DNA from: Rhizosaccharibacter radicis
GTDB lineage: Bacteria; Pseudomonadota; Alphaproteobacteria; Acetobacterales; Acetobacteraceae
DNA: 64,000 nucleotides
Direction of reading: 5' to 3'
Assembly (NCBI GenBank): GCA_024508355.1
Contig: JAMZEJ010000003.1
Location: 417,624-481,623, forward strand
Every line of letters begins with the position of its first letter. Position 1 is the first letter of the stretch. The notes under the pieces are model-generated. The model was not told the origin of the DNA, did no database searches, and saw only the letters and a program-made list of their open reading frames with translations. The position numbers and the translations under genes are program-made. Of this stretch, positions 47,120 through 56,712 are shown in pieces.

Positions 47120-49027
47120 TCAATCATGCAGCTGATCAGAAGAATTATTATCCAAAGTTACTGACGCCGAAAGCCACAGTTCTTCAAAAGTCTCCTGCTG
47201 CTGCGCGATTGTGGCCAATCGTGTATGCAGCGAAACAATCTCCTCCGACCTGTTGGCCGAATAGAGTTGTGGGTCGGCCAGTTCCGCTTCCAGCATAGCT
47301 CGCTCTGCCGCTAGCCGCTCCAGACGCGCTTCCGCGTCCTTTATCTGCTTCCGGATCGGCGCCATCGCCTTGCGCGCATCGGCGCGCTCCCGCCGATCCT
47401 CGACGCGACTGACGGCGGCCGGCGCGCCCTGTTCGCGCGGCGTCTCCCGGGCGGCCGCACGCGCCCGTTCCGCGAGCCACGCGCGATACTCGGCCATGTC
47501 GCCCTCGAACGGCGCCACGGTGCCGTCGCCGACCAGCCAGAGACGGTCGGCGACCAGTTCCACCAGATGCGGATCGTGCGAGATCAGCAGCACGGCGCCG
47601 GAAAACTCAGCGAGTGCCCGGATCAGCGCCTCGCGGGCGTCGATATCGAGATGGTTGGTGGGCTCGTCGAGGATCAGCAGTTGCGGCGCATCCCGCGTGG
47701 CGAGCGACAGGAGCAGCCGGGCCTTCTCGCCGCCGCTCAGGTCGCTGGTGGGGGTGTCGGCGCGGTTGGCGTCGAGGCCGAACCGGGCGAGCTGGGACCG
47801 GAGCTCGGTGGGCGTGGCCTTCGGCAGGGCGCGGGCCATGTGCTGCACGGGGGTTTCCGCCGGCACGAGTTCCTCGGCCTGGTGCTGGGCGAAGAAGCCG
47901 ACGCGCAGGCGGGGATTGGCGTTGACGCTGCCGCGCGAGGGGGCGAGGCGGCCGGCGATCAGCTTGGCGAAGGTGGACTTGCCGTTGCCGTTGGCGCCGA
48001 GCAGGGCGATGCGGTCCTCCATATCGAGGCGCAGGGACAGGTTGCGCAGGACCGTGCGGTCGCCATAGGCGGCGTCGGCGCGCTCCAGCGTCAGCATCGG
48101 CGGCGGCACGGGGGCGGGCTCGGGGAAGTTGAAGCGGGTGGGGGCGTCCTCCACCACGCTCTCGATCACGGGGAGCTTTTCCAGCGCCTTGAGCCGGGCC
48201 TGGGCCTGGCGGGCCTTGGTGGCCTTGGCGCGGAACCGGTCCACGAAGCTCTGCATGTGGGCGCGCTGGGCGTTGATCCGCTCGGCGGCGCGAGCCTGCT
48301 GCATGGCCTGCTCGGTGCGGATGCGGACGAACTCGTCGTAGCCGCCGGGGGTGAGCGAGAGCTTGCCGCGATCGAGATGGGCGATGGCTTCCACCGCGCG
48401 GTCGAGCAGGCCGCGATCGTGGCTGACGATCAGGGCGGCGCCCGCGAAGCGCTGCAGCCAACCTTCGAGCCAGAGTGTCGCTTCGAGGTCGAGATGGTTG
48501 GTGGGCTCGTCGAGCAGCAGCAGGTCGGGGTTGAGGAACAGCGCGGTCGCGAGCGAGACCCGCATGCGCCAGCCGCCGGAGAAGTCGCTGACCGGGCGCG
48601 CCTGGGCGGCGGCGTCGAAGCCGAGGCCGCTGAGGATGGTGGCGGCGCGGGAGGGCGCTGCTTCGGCGCCGATGGCGAGCAGGCGCTCGTGGATGTCGGC
48701 GAGGCGCATGGGATCGGCGCCGGACTCGGCTTCGGCGAGCAGGGCGGTGCGCTCGGTGTCGCCGGCGAGCACGGTGTCGAGCAGGTTGGCCTCGCCCGCG
48801 GGGGCTTCCTGCTTGATGCGGGCCATGCGGGCGCGCGACGACAGGCGGATGGTGCCGCCGTCGGGGTCGATGTCGCCGGCGATGGCGGCGAGCAGGGTGG
48901 ACTTGCCGGCGCCGTTGCGGCCCACGAGCCCGATGCGCCGCCCAGGCTCCACGGACAGCGACGCGCCATCGAGCAGGGTGCGGCCGGCGATCCGCAGGGT
49001 GAGGTCGTTGATCACCAGCAGGCTCAC
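47120..49027 (-). CDS. ABC-F family ATPase
   Basis: The 635-residue protein has two ABC domains: Walker [10 protein letters not shown] and GANGNGKST, signatures FSGGWRMR and [10 protein letters not shown], and Walker [13 protein letters not shown] and [12 protein letters not shown]. An arm/linker lies between them and there are no membrane helices. ABC-F proteins bind the ribosomal E site and relieve stalled translation. The C-terminal extension is a coiled coil. The last 55-60 codons (after about ADPQLYSAN) are AT-richer than the rest, so the gene looks chimeric at the edge of the DRT3 island. The GTG at 49027 is the likely start. Confidence 0.92.
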   Translation of the reverse strand: MSLLVINDLTLRIAGRTLLDGASLSVEPGRRIGLVGRNGAGKSTLLAAIAGDIDPDGGTIRLSSRARMARIKQEAPAGEANLLDTVLAGDTERTALLAEAESGADPMRLADIHERLLAIGAEAAPSRAATILSGLGFDAAAQARPVSDFSGGWRMRVSLATALFLNPDLLLLDEPTNHLDLEATLWLEGWLQRFAGAALIVSHDRGLLDRAVEAIAHLDRGKLSLTPGGYDEFVRIRTEQAMQQARAAERINAQRAHMQSFVDRFRAKATKARQAQARLKALEKLPVIESVVEDAPTRFNFPEPAPVPPPMLTLERADAAYGDRTVLRNLSLRLDMEDRIALLGANGNGKSTFAKLIAGRLAPSRGSVNANPRLRVGFFAQHQAEELVPAETPVQHMARALPKATPTELRSQLARFGLDANRADTPTSDLSGGEKARLLLSLATRDAPQLLILDEPTNHLDIDAREALIRALAEFSGAVLLISHDPHLVELVADRLWLVGDGTVAPFEGDMAEYRAWLAERARAAARETPREQGAPAAVSRVEDRRERADARKAMAPIRKQIKDAEARLERLAAERAMLEAELADPQLYSANRSEEIVSLHTRLATIAQQQETFEELWLSASVTLDNNSSDQLHD

Positions 49028-49300
49028 GAGACCGAAACTCCGAGAAGCGAGGGGGTGGGCGCCAAGAGCCACGGAAGTGCGGGCGGCGTCGAGAGGAAAG
49101 GCGCGGGAAGCGGCAGGCCCGGGGCGGGCCCGGGAAGACCGTGGCGGCGGTCCGCTTCCTGTGGGTGGATGGCGACGACGAAAGGAGGCGGTGACGGATG
49201 GTGGGCCGGCGGCGCCCTTCCCCGTTCCGCCGCCCCGGATGGCCTCGGGGCGGAATCTGGTCTAGGAGCGGCGCGAGTTTTCAACCGAGGGACCGATCCC

Positions 49301-49723
49301 ATGGCCACCGAGCGCACGCTTTCCATCATCAAGCCGGACGCGACCCGTCGCAACCTGACGGGCAAGATCAACGCCCTGTTCGAGGATGCGGGCCTGCGCA
49401 TCGTGGCGCAGAAGCGCATCCAGCTGAGCGAGGCCCAGGCGGGCAAGTTCTACGAGGTTCACAAGGAGCGTCCGTTCTACGGCAGCCTGGTGTCCTCCAT
49501 GACCGCGGCGCCGGTGGTGGTGCAGGTGCTGGAAGGCGAGGGCGCGGTGCTGAAGAACCGCGACGTGATGGGCGCCACGGACCCGAAGAAGGCCGAGCCG
49601 CACACGGTGCGCGCGCAGTTCGCGGAAAGCATCGAGGCGAACTCGGTGCATGGCTCGGACAGCCCGGAGAACGCGGCGATCGAGATCGCCTTCTTCTTCG
49701 CGGGCACCGAGATCCTGCCCTGA
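49301..49723 (+). CDS. ndk: nucleoside diphosphate kinase
   Basis: The 140-residue enzyme has the typical start [22 protein letters not shown], the substrate region [11 protein letters not shown], and the phosphorylated His in [12 protein letters not shown]. It transfers the gamma-phosphate between nucleoside triphosphates and diphosphates, keeping NTP and dNTP pools balanced. The length is exactly that of the family. GAGGGA lies about eight bases before the ATG. It is divergent from the ABC-F gene and is followed by a hairpin. Confidence 0.97.
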   Translation: MATERTLSIIKPDATRRNLTGKINALFEDAGLRIVAQKRIQLSEAQAGKFYEVHKERPFYGSLVSSMTAAPVVVQVLEGEGAVLKNRDVMGATDPKKAEPHTVRAQFAESIEANSVHGSDSPENAAIEIAFFFAGTEILP

Positions 49724-49735
49724 TCCGACGGGCGA

Positions 49736-49758
49736 CCGGCCGGAGAGGCCGGTTCTTG
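49736..49758 (+). terminator. terminator of ndk
   Basis: ACCGGCC and GGCCGGT form a perfect 7-bp stem with loop GGAGA, followed by TTCTT, 12 bp after the ndk stop codon. Confidence 0.65.
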
Positions 49759-50613
49759 ACGTGACGAGTCCGCACGATCCCGCTCCAGGTTTCCCCGGGG
49801 CGGGATCGTTCGCGTTTGGGGCGGCCTGTACGCGACGGGCGGGATGCTTGGATAGTGAGGGCGAGGGCGAACGTGCCGCCCGGCAGACACGCGCGTCCGC
49901 CGTCGCTGTGCCGGATCGGAACGAGCGGCCGGCCAGGCGAAAAAGGCCGCGCGGCCCGGCCATGGCGCCACGTCGTGGCGGCGGTGCTCCATCGGGCCGT
50001 GCCGGCGGGGCGTCGTTCCCGCGGAATATTCTTCCTGCCGCTTGCGAGGGTGCTGCGGGTGCCATCGGGGCACCGCTGCCGCCACGGCTCCGCCATCGCC
50101 ATCGCCATCGCCATCGCCATGGCAGGGCGGGCGGCGACATGGTTCGCCAGCCGTTCATCGCGCGCAGGAGGATCCCGGCGCCATCGCGCGAGGGCGGGTT
50201 ACCTTCATCTCTTCCGTGGCAGCCATGGTGCCATCGCCGGCATGACCCCGGGGACGATCGCGGCGAGAGACGGGCGAGCGGCCGGCAATGCGATATGCGG
50301 CGCCGCCGCGTCACGGCGGCGACCGGCACCGAGGACGCCGCGCCGGAACGGCTGCGGTCCAGCGAGTGGCAGTGTCCGGAGCGCCCTTGTCGCGAGCGCC
50401 CGTGATGGCCCGGGCGCCGCGAACCGGAAGCCCGCTGCCGGTCGGGAGGGGCGACACTGGCGCGGTGCGGCCCGGCGATTGCTAGAACGGGAGGATGCCG
50501 AGCCCGCTCCGATCCCCGACCTTTCTTCCCTGCGGCGGCCGGGAGCCTGTCGCCGCGGCCGGGGTCCAGCCGCCGGGCCGCCGCCGGGGGCGGGTCGCGC
50601 AGGGAACCGGCGC
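49759..50613. other. 855-bp gene-poor region with a hexamer repeat
   Basis: No frame here has a ribosome site, similarity or natural composition. At 50091-50121 the hexamer CGCCAT is repeated about five times in tandem. The region should include the promoter of the downstream MFS gene. Confidence 0.45.
50091..50121 (+). repeat. CGCCAT hexanucleotide tandem repeat
   Basis: Five consecutive CGCCAT units (50091-50120) lie in the non-coding gap between ndk and the MFS gene. Copy number may vary by slippage. Confidence 0.85.
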
Positions 50614-51906
50614 TTGAGCGGCATCGCGGCCGCGGCGAGCGGCGACCGTGCCGCGGGCGCCGGAAACCGGCCGAGGGTCTTCGCCGCGGTGTGCGGCAAC
50701 ATGCTGGAGGTGTTCGACTTCATCGCCTACGGCACCTACGCGGTGGCGATCGGGCACGCTTTCTTTCCGGCGAAATCCGATTTCCTCAGCCTTCTGCTGT
50801 CGGTGTCCACCTTCGGCATCGGCTTCGTCACCCGGCCGCTGGGCGCGCTGCTGATCGGCCTGCTGGCCGACCGCCGGGGGAGGCGGGCGGGCATGAGCGT
50901 GTCGCTGGGACTGATGGGTCTCGGCAGCCTGATGATCGCCGTGCTGCCGCCCTACGCGGTGCTCGGCCCGGCGGCGCCGCTGCTTCTGGTGCTGGCGCGG
51001 CTGATCCAGGGCATCGCCTGGGGCGGGGAAGCGGGGCCGGTCACCGCCTATCTGCTGGAATCCGCCCCGCCCGGCCGGCGCGGGGCGTTCGGCGCCTGGC
51101 AGGCCACCAGCCAGTCGCTGGCCGTGCTGCTGAGCGGTGCCATCGGGCTGGTGTTGACCGCGCTGGTGGGCGCGGGCGCGATGGCGGGATGGGGCTGGCG
51201 GGTGCCGTTCGCGCTGGGCGTGCTGCTGGTGCCGCTGGGGCTCTGGCTGCGCTCGCGGATGGAGGAGCCGGGCGAGGCGGCCGCAACCGCGTTGCCGGGG
51301 GAGCGGGCCTCGTCGGCGGCGGCGGAGGCCTGGCGCGCCCGGTGGCTGTTGTTCTGCGGTTTCCTCACCCTGGTGGCCGGGACGGTGAGCCAGTACTTCC
51401 TGAACTATGCGACGAGCTTCGCCCTGACCGTGCTGCACCTGCCGCAGGCCGAGGCGCTGTGGCCGACGGTGGCGGCGGGCGTGGCGGGAGCGGCGGGCGC
51501 CTGGTGGTTCGGGCGGTTGTCGGATCGGTTCGGCAGCGTTCCGGCGATGGCGGTGCCGCGCGCCCTGCTGGCGGTGCTGATCGTGCCGCTGCTGCTGCTC
51601 GCGATGCGGCGGCCGGACCCGCTGCTGTTCACCGTGATCGTCGCGCTGGTGGCGCTGCTGCAGGTGGGCGGCTTCGCGGCGTCCGTGGTGGCGCTGGCCG
51701 ACGCGCTGCCGGCGCGGATGCGGTCCACGGGCTTCGGGCTGATCTACGCGGTGGCCATCTCCTTGTTCGGGGGCACGGCGCAGACGGTGTTCGCCCTTCT
51801 GCAGCATGCCGCCGTGGGTCCGGTGGCGATCGGCTGGTACCTGGCGCTGGTCAACGCGGTCGCGGTGCCGGCCGCCATCGGGCTGGGGCGCCGCCGCGCA
51901 GGCTGA
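50614..51906 (+). CDS. MFS transporter, metabolite:H+ symporter (MHS/ProP-like) family
   Basis: The 430-residue protein has about 12 helices and the MHS markers: a start with GNMLEVFDFIAYGTYA, GFVTRPLGALLIGLLADRRGRRAG between TM2 and TM3, and RLIQGIAWGGEAGP in TM4. Relatives import organic acids or osmolytes with protons. No ATG precedes TM1; a TTG at 50614 with AGGGAA seven bases upstream is the likely start. Its 3' end overlaps the convergent YfhO gene by 56 bp. Confidence 0.87.
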   Translation: MSGIAAAASGDRAAGAGNRPRVFAAVCGNMLEVFDFIAYGTYAVAIGHAFFPAKSDFLSLLLSVSTFGIGFVTRPLGALLIGLLADRRGRRAGMSVSLGLMGLGSLMIAVLPPYAVLGPAAPLLLVLARLIQGIAWGGEAGPVTAYLLESAPPGRRGAFGAWQATSQSLAVLLSGAIGLVLTALVGAGAMAGWGWRVPFALGVLLVPLGLWLRSRMEEPGEAAATALPGERASSAAAEAWRARWLLFCGFLTLVAGTVSQYFLNYATSFALTVLHLPQAEALWPTVAAGVAGAAGAWWFGRLSDRFGSVPAMAVPRALLAVLIVPLLLLAMRRPDPLLFTVIVALVALLQVGGFAASVVALADALPARMRSTGFGLIYAVAISLFGGTAQTVFALLQHAAVGPVAIGWYLALVNAVAVPAAIGLGRRRAG

Positions 51907-54526
51907 GCAGGAGCAGTACGACGCCCAGGCACGCCGCGCCGTAGCACCATCCGATTTGGGGCGGCGCGTAGCGGAAGCGGATCTCGCTGCGCCCCGGCGG
52001 CAGCGAGATGGACTGGAAGGTGGCGTCGTCGGCCGGCTCGATCGCCGCCGCGCGGCCGTTCACCGTGGCTCGCCAGCCCGGATAGAACAGCTCGCGCCGC
52101 AGCAGCCGTCCGCCCGACGGACACGCCGCATCCATGCGGTCCCGGTCGGCGATCCGCAGGACGCAGCTTCCGTCCGCCTCGGCATAGGGCCGGGGATGGG
52201 GCAGGCGGAGCACGGTGCTGGTGTCGTCGTCGAACACCGGGCGGAGGAACGCGCCGCTGCTGCGATAGCGGAAGGCGAAGAAGGCCGCCGGATCGCCGCC
52301 CGCCGCCATCGGCACTTCCCACAGGGCGAGCGCCCCGGCGGTGAGATGCACGGAGATCCGGTAGCGCAGCCGGTCGCCCGGATGCACCGGCAGCTCGAAC
52401 CACGGGTCGAACCAGAGCGGCCGGTTGTCCACCACCCCGGACAGGCTCGCCGTCGCGGTCTCGCAACGTCCGGCCACGCAGAAGCTCAGGCGCATCGAGC
52501 CGGCCGGGTGGGTGAGGTACGTGCCCAGTACCAGCCCGAGCTGGCGCAGCGAGGCGTCGCCCGTCGGCAGGGCGATCTCCCCGGAAAGCACGGTGCCGTC
52601 CGCCAGCGCCCGGGGCTGGAGATGGCCGGCGCCGCCGAGGGGGCCGATGACGTCCTGCATCGGATCGGCGCCATGCCCCACCAGCAGATGGCTGACGCCG
52701 AGCGCTTCCAGCCGCTCGAGCGTCTGCGCGGTGGTGGCTTGCGGCCGGAACGGGTTGGGCGTGGGAGAGCCGAAACCTTGGAGCCGGTCGCCGAACAGGT
52801 TGGTGGCGTCCATGTCCGGGTCGAGGTCGCGGCGCATCCGCTCGGCCAGGGTTCTGGGCACCGGGACGTAGTTGTAGTTCAGGGTGGGCACGCCGAAGAA
52901 CGCGCCGTAGTTGGGCACCAGCCGCGACAGGCTGAAGGCGCGCCCGGTGCCGATATCGGCGCGCAACGCGTCGATCGGCGCCCGGTCCACCCGCGCCCCG
53001 ATCGGCCCCGACAGGATCGGCAGGGCGAACAAGGCGGCTGCGTTCACCAGCAGCACGCCGTATGCCGCCCGGGGACGCGACAGCAGCCCCAGGAACAGCC
53101 CCGTGCCGATCACCGCCCAGGCCAGGGAGCCGAACAGGAACCACCGGTAGCCGTACGTCCCCGCGATCAGCAATCGTTCCGCCGCCGGGGACGCGCCGCC
53201 GAGCGCCGCCAGCCCCAGCAGCATCAGCCCGCAGAACAGCGCGCCCCGCGTTGCCGCAGGCGGGACCGCTCCCCGATGCAGATCGTCCAGCAGCAGGCCG
53301 GCCAGCAGGATCAACACGAATTCCCAGCCGGGCACCGCGTACACGTAGAACATGGTCTGGCGGATGAACGGCACCGCGTCGAACAGCGAGGCGAGCCAGG
53401 GCACGCCCGCCGCCTTGCCGAGGCTCAGCACCACCCAGCAGGCGAGGAGAACACGCAGGCCTCGATGCGGCACCCGCCTCGGCAGCAGGGCGGCGAGACC
53501 GGCCGCCAGCAGCACGAGGTCGCAATAGCCGCCCGCATGCCACCAGATGGCCGCCTGCTGGTTGATCGTGGCCGGCCCGAACACCAGCGACCCCAGCAGG
53601 TAGGGAAACAGCAGCAGGCCGTAGGACTCCCTCAGCAGGTGCATGCCGGAGAAATCCGCGTTCTGCCCCACGAGCGAGATCGGCAGCGATTCGGCGAACG
53701 GCACCACCACCGGCGCCGACAACAAGAGCCCGACGGCGAGCCCGGCCGCGAGGCGCCCGGTGGCGGCGGCGGCGAACTTGGCTCCGGGCCGCCCGGCCTG
53801 CACGATCCGCAGCACGGCGATCGCGGCGCCGAGCAGCCCGTCCAGGAAGGCGGTCTCGGGAAAGCCGGCGTACAGCGAGGCGGCCACGGCGAGCGCGATC
53901 AACGCCCAGCCCCCCGGGCGGTGCTCGCGCACCAGGCGGCAGCATCGCTCGATGCCGAGCACCAGCAGCGGCAGAAACGGCACCGGCATGATCGGGCCGT
54001 GGGAGAACCAGGCGAAGATGCCTGCGAACTCGAACAGGAGGGCGGCGGCCAGCGACGCCGCGCGCCTGGTGCCGAGCTCGCGCATCAGGAACAGCATGCA
54101 GACGCCCGCCGTCATCTGCATCGCGATCTTCAGCAGCAGCACGCCCTGGCCGAAATGCAGCAGCAGCACGAAGGGCAGAAACAGGGCCGAGTTCTGCATC
54201 TCGGCCGCCAGCGGCATGCCGAGCCCTGAGAAATGGTTCCACCACGGCACCCGCCCGTGCAGCCATTGCTCGGCCGCCAGATGCCCAAGCGCCTGCGTGG
54301 TGGCGCCGCTGTTGCCGTCGATCCAGCCCGGGAAGCCCGGAAGCAGCTGGCGCGGATGACCGGGCGGCATGGCCGCGACCTGGAAGATCGGATCGGCCGA
54401 CAGCCAGCCGCCCAAGGCCGGAAGCTGCATCAGGATCGGCGCCAGCAGGAGCGCAACCAGGTCCGTCACGAAGGGAAGCCGGAGAACCCTCAACAGGTGG
54501 AGGCCGGAGCGGCGACGGAGCGACAT
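51851..54526 (-). CDS. YfhO-family membrane protein
   Basis: The 891-residue protein has about 12-13 membrane helices and YfhO traits: an early loop with the pattern GWIDGNSGATTQALG and VPWWNHFSGLGMPLAAEMQNSALF, then a large C-terminal beta-rich region. The end FYPGWRATVNGRAAAIEPAD...FRYAPPQIGW is the classic YfhO C-terminal motif. YfhO proteins are GT-C-like and act in glycosylation of teichoic or surface glycans in other bacteria; the role here is unknown. Confidence 0.85.
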   Translation of the reverse strand: MSLRRRSGLHLLRVLRLPFVTDLVALLLAPILMQLPALGGWLSADPIFQVAAMPPGHPRQLLPGFPGWIDGNSGATTQALGHLAAEQWLHGRVPWWNHFSGLGMPLAAEMQNSALFLPFVLLLHFGQGVLLLKIAMQMTAGVCMLFLMRELGTRRAASLAAALLFEFAGIFAWFSHGPIMPVPFLPLLVLGIERCCRLVREHRPGGWALIALAVAASLYAGFPETAFLDGLLGAAIAVLRIVQAGRPGAKFAAAATGRLAAGLAVGLLLSAPVVVPFAESLPISLVGQNADFSGMHLLRESYGLLLFPYLLGSLVFGPATINQQAAIWWHAGGYCDLVLLAAGLAALLPRRVPHRGLRVLLACWVVLSLGKAAGVPWLASLFDAVPFIRQTMFYVYAVPGWEFVLILLAGLLLDDLHRGAVPPAATRGALFCGLMLLGLAALGGASPAAERLLIAGTYGYRWFLFGSLAWAVIGTGLFLGLLSRPRAAYGVLLVNAAALFALPILSGPIGARVDRAPIDALRADIGTGRAFSLSRLVPNYGAFFGVPTLNYNYVPVPRTLAERMRRDLDPDMDATNLFGDRLQGFGSPTPNPFRPQATTAQTLERLEALGVSHLLVGHGADPMQDVIGPLGGAGHLQPRALADGTVLSGEIALPTGDASLRQLGLVLGTYLTHPAGSMRLSFCVAGRCETATASLSGVVDNRPLWFDPWFELPVHPGDRLRYRISVHLTAGALALWEVPMAAGGDPAAFFAFRYRSSGAFLRPVFDDDTSTVLRLPHPRPYAEADGSCVLRIADRDRMDAACPSGGRLLRRELFYPGWRATVNGRAAAIEPADDATFQSISLPPGRSEIRFRYAPPQIGWCYGAACLGVVLLLLSLRGGAPARWRPAPRPR

Positions 54527-55173
54527 GCGGCCGATGTAGCCTCTGCGCCCGGACCCGGGAACCTCGGTCGGCGCCTTGGCCCGGGGGTGCGTGAGGCGCT
54601 GGCGCTTCGAGCGCTCCTGGCTGCCGAGCCGGCCGAAGGACGCCGCCGCTTTGCGGGAGCGGTGCTGATGGCCGTCGCGCGATATGGCGTCGTCGGCCGC
54701 CCGCCGACGTGAGGAGGGGCCTCGGGAGCCCGGTCGGGATGTGCCCCCGCAGCGCTGCCGGCGGGCGGGACGGGGAGCGCCATCCTGTTCCAGATCGGCG
54801 TTCGCGTCGTCGCCGGGACCTATCGCCCCGCGGTCCGACTGGCGGCGGGAGCGGGAAGCGCGCAGGCCGACCCGCTCGATGCCGGCGCTTGCGCCGTCGC
54901 CCCGGGGCGCGTCGCGGGCGAGGGTGGAAGCCCGGGCGCCCGACACCCCTGGGACGACGGCCGCGCGATCCGGGACCGCGCAGCCCGCGATCGGGTCCCG
55001 GACCCACGGTGCTGGCGCCCCGGCAGGGCACCCCCACGCGCCGGCTCAGGACGATCCACCCGGCACGATCCGTGGCAGGTGACCGGAAGTCTCCCGTCAT
55101 GGCCGGCGAGAGCCGTCCGGTGCATGGGCCGGAAGCGCCACGGCTGTTATGGGACCTCCGGGAGGGCCGGCGG
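54527..55173. other. 647-bp divergent intergenic region
   Basis: This gap lies between the YfhO gene (minus) and the DUF2142-like gene (plus). It is GC-rich, with Arg/Gly/Pro-rich frames in every direction. I found no convincing gene, repeat or terminator. Confidence 0.4.
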
Positions 55174-56712
55174 ATGGTGCCTGGCCGGTTGGGGGTGTGC
55201 TCGTTGCGGTTGTTCGAGGGAAAGCGTGCCGGGACCGACGGAACCCTTCCGGCGCAGGCGCGGTTCGCGGCGATGTTCCTGGCGTTGTTCCTGCCGCTGG
55301 GCTTGTTCCTGTCCGGATCGCTGCCCCTGGGACAGGTGCCGGACGAACCCGCGCACGTGCTGAGGGCGGAGTCGCTGCTGCACGGCGAGTGGATCGGCGA
55401 GCGGCGCACCCGGCCGGACGAGACCGGCCGGGTGCGCGCGCAGGAAGGGGTGATGGCCGATCCCGCGATGCTCGATGCGCTGTCGACCTATCCGCATCCG
55501 AACGACCATCATCCCGTGCACGTGTCCGGCGGCGATCTCGCCCGCGGCGAGGCGGCGCGGTTCCATGACCACACCAGCTTCATGGAGCTGGGAACGATCG
55601 CGAGCTATTCGCCGATCTTCTATGTGCCCTCCGCGCTGGCCATCGGGGCCACCCGCGCGACCAGGGGCACGCCGCACACGGCGTTCCTGGCGGCCCGGCT
55701 GTGCAACCTCGTGCTGTTCGGTGTCATGGGCGGCATGGCGTTGCTGCTGGCGCGGCGGGGGCGGGCCCTGCTGCTGGCGACGCTGCTGCTGCCGACCAGC
55801 GTGTCGCTCGCTGGATCGCTCAGCCAGGACGGGTTGATCATCGCGGCGACCGTGCTGGCGGCCGCCTGCATGTCCCGGGTGGGTGCTGAGGCCGAGCCGT
55901 GGCGCTCGCCTTCCTTTCTGGCGGCCGGGGTCCTGGTGGCTGCCATCGTGCTGGCCAAGCCGCCCTACCTGCCGGTGGCCTCGCTGTTGCTGCTGCCGCT
56001 GCGGCTCGGAGCGGGGCGCCGGTGGCCGCCATTCGCCGGGCAGCGCCTGGGCGCGATCCTTCTGGTGATGCTGCTGGCTTCGTGCTGGACCTGGCTCACG
56101 GTTCGCTATTGCTCGTCGCCGATCGTGCGGGCGCCGGAGGAAGCGGGACCGCTTTGGCCCGGATCGCGCCCGGCGGTGTTCGACGCCACCGACATGGGCG
56201 CGCAGCTGCGGGTGCTGCTGGCCCGTCCCTGGCTGTTCGTGACGCTGCCGTTCCACACCATCCGCCGCTTCCCCGACGTGTTCACCCAGCTGCTGGGCGT
56301 GCTGGGATGGATCAACCTCGTGCTGCCGAAACGATTGCTCGCGTTGTGGGCGGCGGCATTGCTCGCGGCCCTGCTGGCCGACGGGGGCGCCGTGGGCGGC
56401 CGGACGCTGCGCGAGGGCTCGTCCTGGCAGGAAGCGCTGCTGCTCGGTGGCGCGGCGTTCGCGACCCTGCTGCTGATCTATCTGTCGCAATATCTGAGCT
56501 TCACGCCGGTGGGATACGACTGGATCAGCGGCGTGCAGGGACGCTACCTGGTGCCGTTGCTGCCCCTGCTGGCGCTGGCGGTGCCGGTTGTTCCGGCCTG
56601 GTCCCGGTCGCGCCTGCCGGGCTGGTTGCTGGTTGTGCCGGCGGTGGCCGGGCTCGCGAGCCTGTATGCCGTTCCCCGCGCGGTGATCGCGTTCTACTAC
56701 GCCGGGCCATGA
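55174..56712 (+). CDS. DUF2142-like polytopic membrane protein
   Basis: The 512-residue protein has one early membrane helix, a periplasmic loop starting PDEPAHVLRAESLLHGEW (the DUF2142 hallmark) and then SYSPIFYVPSALAIG, followed by about nine more helices. The layout is GT-C-like and suggests a polyprenyl-sugar-dependent glycosyltransferase, an inference only. GGGAGG lies upstream of the ATG at 55174. The stop overlaps the next gene's start (ATGA). Confidence 0.7.
   Translation: MVPGRLGVCSLRLFEGKRAGTDGTLPAQARFAAMFLALFLPLGLFLSGSLPLGQVPDEPAHVLRAESLLHGEWIGERRTRPDETGRVRAQEGVMADPAMLDALSTYPHPNDHHPVHVSGGDLARGEAARFHDHTSFMELGTIASYSPIFYVPSALAIGATRATRGTPHTAFLAARLCNLVLFGVMGGMALLLARRGRALLLATLLLPTSVSLAGSLSQDGLIIAATVLAAACMSRVGAEAEPWRSPSFLAAGVLVAAIVLAKPPYLPVASLLLLPLRLGAGRRWPPFAGQRLGAILLVMLLASCWTWLTVRYCSSPIVRAPEEAGPLWPGSRPAVFDATDMGAQLRVLLARPWLFVTLPFHTIRRFPDVFTQLLGVLGWINLVLPKRLLALWAAALLAALLADGGAVGGRTLREGSSWQEALLLGGAAFATLLLIYLSQYLSFTPVGYDWISGVQGRYLVPLLPLLALAVPVVPAWSRSRLPGWLLVVPAVAGLASLYAVPRAVIAFYYAGP

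Larger units (their letters stand above)
43535..47300. mobile_element. AT-rich defense island carrying a DRT3-like system
   Basis: Base composition drops abruptly from about 70% GC to an AT-rich stretch with A/T third positions, between the S46 peptidase promoter and the 3' end of the ABC-F gene. It contains two reverse-transcriptase genes and a short non-coding tail, and no integrase, transposase, tRNA or flanking repeat that I can see. The left edge is near 43535. The right edge is gradual, between about 47280 and 47350, inside the ABC-F coding sequence. This points to acquisition by horizontal transfer and homologous exchange. Confidence 0.8.

Noticed and set aside
47095..47298. 67-aa plus-strand frame antisense to the ABC-F 3' end
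   Set aside because: Antisense to conserved ABC-F coiled-coil sequence, and no ribosome site or similarity is visible.
49816..50613. N-terminal extension of the MFS transporter
   Set aside because: The 266 extra residues are Arg/Gly/Ala shadow sequence; the TTG at 50614 has a ribosome site and directly precedes TM1.
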